From NCBI GenBank assembly GCA_003446545.1, contig DMAO01000287.1, positions 1 to 10,332 on the forward strand: a DNA stretch of 10,332 nucleotides. Direction: 5' to 3'. Position 1 is the stretch's first letter. The number at the start of each line of letters is the position of its first letter. The DNA comes from Sphaerochaeta sp. (GTDB taxonomy: Bacteria; Spirochaetota; Spirochaetia; Sphaerochaetales; Sphaerochaetaceae). A program made the position numbers and the translations under genes. Below, in pieces: positions 6,479 to 10,332 of the stretch. Below the pieces are notes generated by a model. The model was not told the DNA's origin, searched no databases, and saw nothing but the letters and a program-made list of their open reading frames with translations.

Positions 6479-6620
6479 CTTTTTTGCCTGTCTGCTGGAG
6501 GATTCAGTAAAGAATGCATACATACTAAGATAGGAAAACGGACTAGCTGCAACTCAAAAAACTAAAGCAACTGCATGTTACCATGGACGCCAGATAATGT
6601 CAATCTGCACTTATGACTAC

Positions 6621-6649
6621 TTGAAAATCATTGTGGATTTATTGATATT
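6621..6649 (+). promoter_or_regulatory. Possible promoter of the NUDIX-helicase unit
   Basis: TTGAAA (6621-6626) is separated by 17 bases from GATATT (6644-6649), a fair match to the sigma-70 consensus in AT-rich DNA. It would leave a leader of about 160 nt before the NUDIX start. Other pairings are possible because the -10 lies in a tandem repeat. Confidence 0.35.
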
Positions 6650-6659
6650 TTTGATATTT
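6642..6659 (+). repeat. Tandem 9-bp direct repeat
   Basis: TTGATATTT occurs twice with no spacer. It overlaps the candidate -10 box of the NUDIX-helicase promoter, so it could be a paired regulator site, a slippage product or chance in AT-rich DNA. Confidence 0.6.
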
Positions 6660-6680
6660 ACCCCTGCAATATGCGAATAA

Positions 6681-6780
6681 TCCTGGTAAGAAGCCAAGGA
6701 ACAGGAGTTGAGACCTGTTTAATGGGAGACCTTTGCCCTAATCTGAGAAAAATGGCATTTCTCCTGGATCATAGCCAGGA
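6681..6780 (+). repeat. Cluster of inverted repeats in the leader, two of them similar
   Basis: TCCTGG-7-CCAAGGA (6681-6700, one bulge) and TCCTGG-7-CCAGGA (6762-6780) are near-copies of one hairpin. Between them AACAGG (6700-6705) and CCTGTT (6714-6719) form a 6-bp stem. GGAGA plus TGCC near 6725-6738 can also pair with GGCA plus TCTCC near 6754-6765. None has a T-run, so they are not terminators. They would lie in the 5' leader if the promoter near 6621 is real. Confidence 0.4.
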
Positions 6781-6814
6781 CTGCTGCTAAGATACTCATC
6801 AGAGGGTACAGGCG

Positions 6815-7207
6815 ATGAAGCATATTGAGGTGGCGGCTGCGGTAATCATACAAGATAACAAGGTCTTTGCAGCCCAGCGTGGGGATGGGGGTGAACTAGC
6901 CAGGAGATGGGAGTTTCCTGGTGGGAAGCTTGAACCGGGAGAGAAGGGTGAGGATGCCATTGTCAGGGAGATCTTTGAGGAACTTGGAACACAAATTTCA
7001 GTTCGAAGGCACATACTCAGCGTTGAACACCAGTACAGGACCTTCTCCTTGACTCTCCATGGCTATCTCTGTGAAATCGTTGGTGATGAACCCACCCTCA
7101 GTGAACACCTGGCCTCCAAGTGGCTGGAAAAAGACCAGCTCTACTCTGTCTCTTGGGCAGAAGCTGACCTTCCTCTCGTCAAGGCAGTTTCTGCCTTGTT
7201 GGAATAG
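6815..7207 (+). CDS. NUDIX hydrolase, MutT-like (deoxy)nucleoside triphosphate pyrophosphohydrolase
   Basis: This 130-residue protein has a complete Nudix box GKLEPGE-x7-REIFEELG at 37-58, with the metal-binding glutamates E52, E55 and E56 in the REUxEE core. The preceding RRWEFPGG (30-37) and the Q21-R22 pair after the second strand are typical of MutT-type enzymes that hydrolyse oxidised or non-canonical dNTPs such as 8-oxo-dGTP. Length fits E. coli MutT (about 130). The start at 6815 has AGAGG at 6801-6805 with 9-nt spacing. It is followed after 3 nt by the large PLD-helicase gene, so the two are surely co-transcribed. This pairing suggests that the hydrolase may act in the same process as the helicase, whether on damaged nucleotides or on a nucleotide-derived signal, and not simply in housekeeping. 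That link is inference. Confidence 0.9.
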   Translation: MKHIEVAAAVIIQDNKVFAAQRGDGGELARRWEFPGGKLEPGEKGEDAIVREIFEELGTQISVRRHILSVEHQYRTFSLTLHGYLCEIVGDEPTLSEHLASKWLEKDQLYSVSWAEADLPLVKAVSALLE

Positions 7208-7210
7208 AAG

Positions 7211-10171
7211 ATGGATCAAAACATACATGAGTTGCTTCCAAAGAGCTTGGAGACTGGGTTTCTCAATGCTTCCATAGGTTCCTCTGGAGAATTCCGACCG
7301 CACCTGGTGTTGAACGACCCTCCAAGAAGCAAGGTGCTCACCACCCTGCTCAAAGAACTTGAAAGCTGCACCTCCTTCGAGTTTTCTGTTGCATTCATCA
7401 CAGCAGGTGGCTTGGCAATGTTGCAACAGGGCCTCCATGATGCAGAGGCCCGGAACATCAGGGGGAAAATCCTTACCTCAGATTACCTGAACTTTACCGA
7501 CCCAAATGCCATCGAACATCTCATGACTAAATTCCCCAACATTGAAGTACGGGTCTACAGTGAGAAATCCTTCCATGCAAAAGGGTATCTGTTTCACCAT
7601 GGTGATAAAGGGTATTCCTCTCTTGTCTTGGGTAGTTCCAACATTACCCATGGTGCGCTCGCAACCAACAGGGAATGGAATGTTCATCTGGTCTCCCTCT
7701 CCGAAGGAGAACTGCTGGTAAAGACCCAGGAAGAGTTTGACCTTGTCTGGCAGGAGGCTGTTGTTGTAAGCCCTGCTTGGGTGGAACAATACAGAAAAAT
7801 CTATGAGAGTTGTACAAGAAATTCTGGCTTTATTCCTGTCCTTGCTGGAGATCCCATACCAGAACGGGCATACAAGGAAGGGGAGATTGTACCCAACTAC
7901 ATGCAAGGCGAAGCATTGGCCTCCCTCGATGAGCTTCGCTCCCGAGGAGAGTCCAAGGCCCTGCTCATCTCAGCGACAGGGACCGGCAAAACCTATCTTG
8001 CAGCATTCGATGTTGAGGCTCAGAGACCCAGACGCTTCTTGTTTATTGTGCACAGGCAACAGATAGCAGAGGAGGCGATGCGCAGTTTTCAACAGGTATT
8101 GGGAAAGGAGATTTCCTGCGGCCTGTTGGGGGGAGGCTTCTCTGAAATTGATGTGCAGTATCTTTTTTCCATGGTACAGACCCTTTCAAAGGATGAGATA
8201 CTTCATTCTTTTGCTCCTGACCATTTTGACTATATTGTCGTTGATGAGGTTCATCATAGTGGTGCCGCTTCCTACCGTAAGGTCCTATCCTATTTTACAC
8301 CCTCTTTTCTACTGGGCATGACAGCCACTCCAGAGCGAACCGATGACGTGGATATCTACAGCCTCTTTGACCATAACATCGCCTATGAGATCAGGCTGCA
8401 TCAGGCTTTGGAGGCCGATCTCCTTTGTCCCTTTCACTACTATGGCATAGCAGATCTGAGTGTGGACAATGCAAGCCTTGACGACCTTTCACTCTTTTCC
8501 TCAGTAGAGATAGGTCAGCGGATTGTGAAGATCAAGCAGATGCTAGATCGCTACAGCATAGGCACCTATCGTCGTCGTGGCCTGATCTTCTGTAGCCGCA
8601 ATAAAGATGCTCGGGAGATTTCAGCGGGGCTCAATGCCTTGGGTCTGAAAACCTTGGATGTGCGTGGTACTGACTCCGCTTATGCCAGGGATGATGCCTT
8701 TGCCCGCCTGGAGATGGATGATGGGGAAGGGATGCTTGAATACCTGGTTACCGTGGACATCCTAAACGAGGGGATTGATATTCCTTCCCTCAACCAAGTG
8801 GTTATGATCAGGCCCACCCAGTCAGCCATAATCTTTGTTCAGCAATTGGGCAGGGGCCTGCGAAAGTATCCAGGAAAGGAATATCTTACGGTAATTGATT
8901 TCATTGCAAACTATGCAAACAATTATATGATTCCCATAGCCCTCTACGGGGACAACAGCTATAAGAAGGATACGCTACGCAGGTTTGTCAGCGGAGGGAG
9001 CTTGAGCCTGCAGGGAAGTTCTACAGTAAGCTTCGACAGGATTGCCAAAGAGAGAATCTACGAATCTATCAATGCAGCATCCTTTCAGAGAAAGAATCTT
9101 CTCAAGGAAGAGTTCCTGAAGGTCCGTTCAAAGGTCGGCAGGATTCCTACCATGATTGATTTTATCCGCTTGCATGCGATTACGCCCTTAGCCTTCATTG
9201 AATATTCCAGGAACTACTATCAGTTCAAGAGTTGTATTGGACTCGATGGTCATACGGAGCTTTCTCCCTTGCATCTGAAGAGTCTCAATTTCCTCTCTAA
9301 AGTGCTCTGTTATGGTCAGCGCCCTTATGAGGCTATGATACTCTCTGCCCTTATGCAAAGGAAGAAAGGTTTACATGTCGAGAGTCTGCAAGGGTTGGTA
9401 CGGCAGGCTTATGGTTTCACAGCCAGGGAAGCCTCAATACTCTCAGCAATTGACCTGTTGCTAGGAGGGTTCTTCCAAAAGGCTCAGGCAGTAGCGTTTG
9501 GGGAGCTTTCATACTGTGTCTGGGAACAAGGAACGTTAGTGCCGACAAACGAGTTTATCACCTTATTGGAAAATAAGGCCTATCATACTGAGGTGGATGA
9601 TATTCTCGCACTTGGCAAGTTTGAGTACAGACAACACTACCTGGAGGGGAGGGATGAGCATGACCTGGTACTGTATCAGAAATATACCCGCCAAGAGGTC
9701 TGCCGTCTGCTGAACTGGAAGAAGGATGAGTCTGCAACCATATATGGTTACAAGGTTCACAAAGCCACGAGGACCTGTCCTGTCTTTGTTACCTACCATA
9801 AGGATAGCCAAAACATTGATGCGAGCATCGATTACCATGACAAATTCCTTTCCAGGGATTTGTTTCAATGGGAGACTCGCAATAATGTGAGGCTAGATTC
9901 CATCGAACCACGCTATATTCGAGGAGAACTGGGACCTATGCAGACACTCCTGTTTGTGCAGAAGAGCAATGACGAGGGCAGGGCTTTCTATTATATGGGT
10001 GAATTGTCGTTTGTTTCAGATGAACAGAAGCAAAAGATAAGCAGCAAGGGAAAGGTCCTTCCTGTAGTCGAGATGCACTTCAGGGTGCATCCCAGCGTAC
10101 AGCCGGACTTGTATTCCTATATAATTGAGAAGGCTGACACTGATGAAAAAGCTGCAGTCTCAGCTGGGTAG
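7211..10171 (+). CDS. PLD-like nuclease / superfamily 2 helicase fusion with C-terminal DUF3427 region
   Basis: This is a 986-residue multidomain protein. Residues about 35-190 form a phospholipase-D-like nuclease domain: FHAKGYLF gives H122 and K124, followed by GSSN (141-144) and EWN (155-157). Only one such motif is present, so the active site would need a dimer, as in BfiI/Nuc-type enzymes. Residues about 230-570 are an SF2 helicase of the type III restriction/UvrB-like group: Walker A SATGTGKT (254-261), DEVH box (345-348), TATPERTD (371-378), LIFCSRNKDA (458-467), DILNEGIDIP (516-525) and QQLGRGLRKY (544-553). Residues about 640-975 match the DUF3427 family, including YTRQEVCRLLNW (825-836), VFVTYHKD, FQWETR and LLFVQKS...FYYMGEL. 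The length equals full-length family members, and no motif is broken. Initiation seems weak (GGAA 7 to 10 nt upstream) and probably coupled to the NUDIX gene 3 nt before. Role in defence or repair is inferred from architecture. Confidence 0.9.
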   Translation: MDQNIHELLPKSLETGFLNASIGSSGEFRPHLVLNDPPRSKVLTTLLKELESCTSFEFSVAFITAGGLAMLQQGLHDAEARNIRGKILTSDYLNFTDPNAIEHLMTKFPNIEVRVYSEKSFHAKGYLFHHGDKGYSSLVLGSSNITHGALATNREWNVHLVSLSEGELLVKTQEEFDLVWQEAVVVSPAWVEQYRKIYESCTRNSGFIPVLAGDPIPERAYKEGEIVPNYMQGEALASLDELRSRGESKALLISATGTGKTYLAAFDVEAQRPRRFLFIVHRQQIAEEAMRSFQQVLGKEISCGLLGGGFSEIDVQYLFSMVQTLSKDEILHSFAPDHFDYIVVDEVHHSGAASYRKVLSYFTPSFLLGMTATPERTDDVDIYSLFDHNIAYEIRLHQALEADLLCPFHYYGIADLSVDNASLDDLSLFSSVEIGQRIVKIKQMLDRYSIGTYRRRGLIFCSRNKDAREISAGLNALGLKTLDVRGTDSAYARDDAFARLEMDDGEGMLEYLVTVDILNEGIDIPSLNQVVMIRPTQSAIIFVQQLGRGLRKYPGKEYLTVIDFIANYANNYMIPIALYGDNSYKKDTLRRFVSGGSLSLQGSSTVSFDRIAKERIYESINAASFQRKNLLKEEFLKVRSKVGRIPTMIDFIRLHAITPLAFIEYSRNYYQFKSCIGLDGHTELSPLHLKSLNFLSKVLCYGQRPYEAMILSALMQRKKGLHVESLQGLVRQAYGFTAREASILSAIDLLLGGFFQKAQAVAFGELSYCVWEQGTLVPTNEFITLLENKAYHTEVDDILALGKFEYRQHYLEGRDEHDLVLYQKYTRQEVCRLLNWKKDESATIYGYKVHKATRTCPVFVTYHKDSQNIDASIDYHDKFLSRDLFQWETRNNVRLDSIEPRYIRGELGPMQTLLFVQKSNDEGRAFYYMGELSFVSDEQKQKISSKGKVLPVVEMHFRVHPSVQPDLYSYIIEKADTDEKAAVSAG

Positions 10172-10176
10172 CTTTT
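10147..10176 (+). terminator. Weak candidate terminator at the end of the helicase gene
   Basis: AAAAGCT (10147-10153) can pair with AGCTTTT (10170-10176) around a 16-base loop that itself has a small AGCTG/CAGCT stem. The element overlaps the stop codon and ends in four Ts. The large loop and AT-rich stem make it a doubtful terminator, but no better one is seen before the window ends. Confidence 0.25.
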
Positions 10177-10212
10177 GGTTATTCAAGAAAGGAAAATCTC
10201 TTATTGTCCATA

Positions 10213-10319
10213 AACGTTTCGAATACAGTGTCATTATGGAACTCTAGAAACTCTTTTTTCGGCCATCGTTCTGGATTATTGGGAAGGCAAATTTTTTTAC
10301 TCTAGAACTGTAACGTTTC
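10213..10319. repeat. Nested pairs of short direct repeats in non-coding DNA
   Basis: AACGTTTC occurs at 10213-10220 and 10312-10319. ACTCTAGAA occurs at 10241-10249 and 10299-10307. The order is outer-inner-inner-outer. Both cores (AACGTT, TCTAGA) are palindromic, so the arrangement is roughly mirror-symmetric. T-runs lie at 10254-10259 and 10292-10298. No coding frame of weight covers 10172-10332. Confidence 0.5.
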
Positions 10320-10332
10320 ATCCTTAGGGTGC

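Larger units (their letters stand above)
6415..6814. other. Divergent intergenic region without a gene
   Basis: About 400 bases separate the start of the RRM gene (- strand) from the NUDIX gene (+ strand). I find no convincing open reading frame, tRNA or known riboswitch. It holds the RRM promoter and palindrome at its left end, a candidate promoter for the NUDIX-helicase unit near 6621-6649, a tandem 9-bp repeat at 6642-6659 and several short inverted repeats between 6681 and 6780. Confidence 0.7.

Noticed and set aside
6342..6533. + strand 63-codon frame across the RRM promoter region
   Set aside because: It starts inside the RRM gene on the opposite strand, runs through promoter-like sequence, and shows no protein-like features.
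10244..10321. 25-residue - strand open reading frame
   Set aside because: Too short, low complexity in lysine, overlaps the repeat region, no recognisable homology; its Shine-Dalgarno-like AAGG abuts the ATG.
1..10332. CRISPR array, tRNA, rRNA, insertion sequence or prophage genes
   Set aside because: No regularly spaced repeats, cloverleaf sequences, transposase or phage-like reading frames were seen on either strand.

Overview
The window looks like the chromosome of a spirochaete, most likely Sphaerochaeta or a close relative. This is inferred from moderate GC (roughly the high 40s percent by eye), a short signal peptide ending in FAQGAAE, a carbohydrate ABC importer without its own ATPase, and a single-RRM RNA-binding protein. 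No rRNA or other taxonomic marker is present, so the assignment is tentative.

Region 1 (2-6076, + strand) is one tight sugar-utilisation operon already under way at the left edge. It holds the C-terminal part of an AGE-family sugar 2-epimerase/isomerase, then a periplasmic sugar-binding protein strongly resembling the Thermus glucose/mannose-binding type. Two MalF/MalG-like permeases, a ROK sugar kinase, a GmhA-like SIS-domain isomerase and a metallo-beta-lactamase-fold hydrolase follow. Three junctions are overlaps or near-overlaps (ATGA at 2974 and 4724, a 2-nt gap at 3799), so translation is probably coupled. A perfect 11-bp hairpin between binding protein and first permease probably sets their unequal expression. 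The implied scheme is import of a sugar, epimerisation or isomerisation, phosphorylation by the ROK kinase, and further conversion by the SIS and MBL enzymes. The substrate cannot be fixed from this window.

Region 2 (6084-6423, - strand) is a small single-RRM RNA-binding protein gene convergent to the operon. A terminator with a seven-T tail on the - strand lies between them. A 17-bp palindrome sits directly against the gene's ribosome binding site and overlaps its probable promoter start.

Region 3 (6415-6814) is about 400 bases without a gene. It holds the divergent promoter area, a tandem 9-bp repeat and several short inverted repeats, two of them similar to each other.

Region 4 (6815-10171, + strand) is a two-gene unit: a MutT-type NUDIX hydrolase, then 3 nt later a 986-residue protein made of an N-terminal phospholipase-D-like nuclease domain, a superfamily 2 helicase core and a C-terminal DUF3427-type region. 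This is the most interesting part of the window, a possible nucleic-acid defence or repair module. Region 5 (10172-10332) is non-coding as far as can be seen and holds a nested arrangement of two pairs of short repeats.
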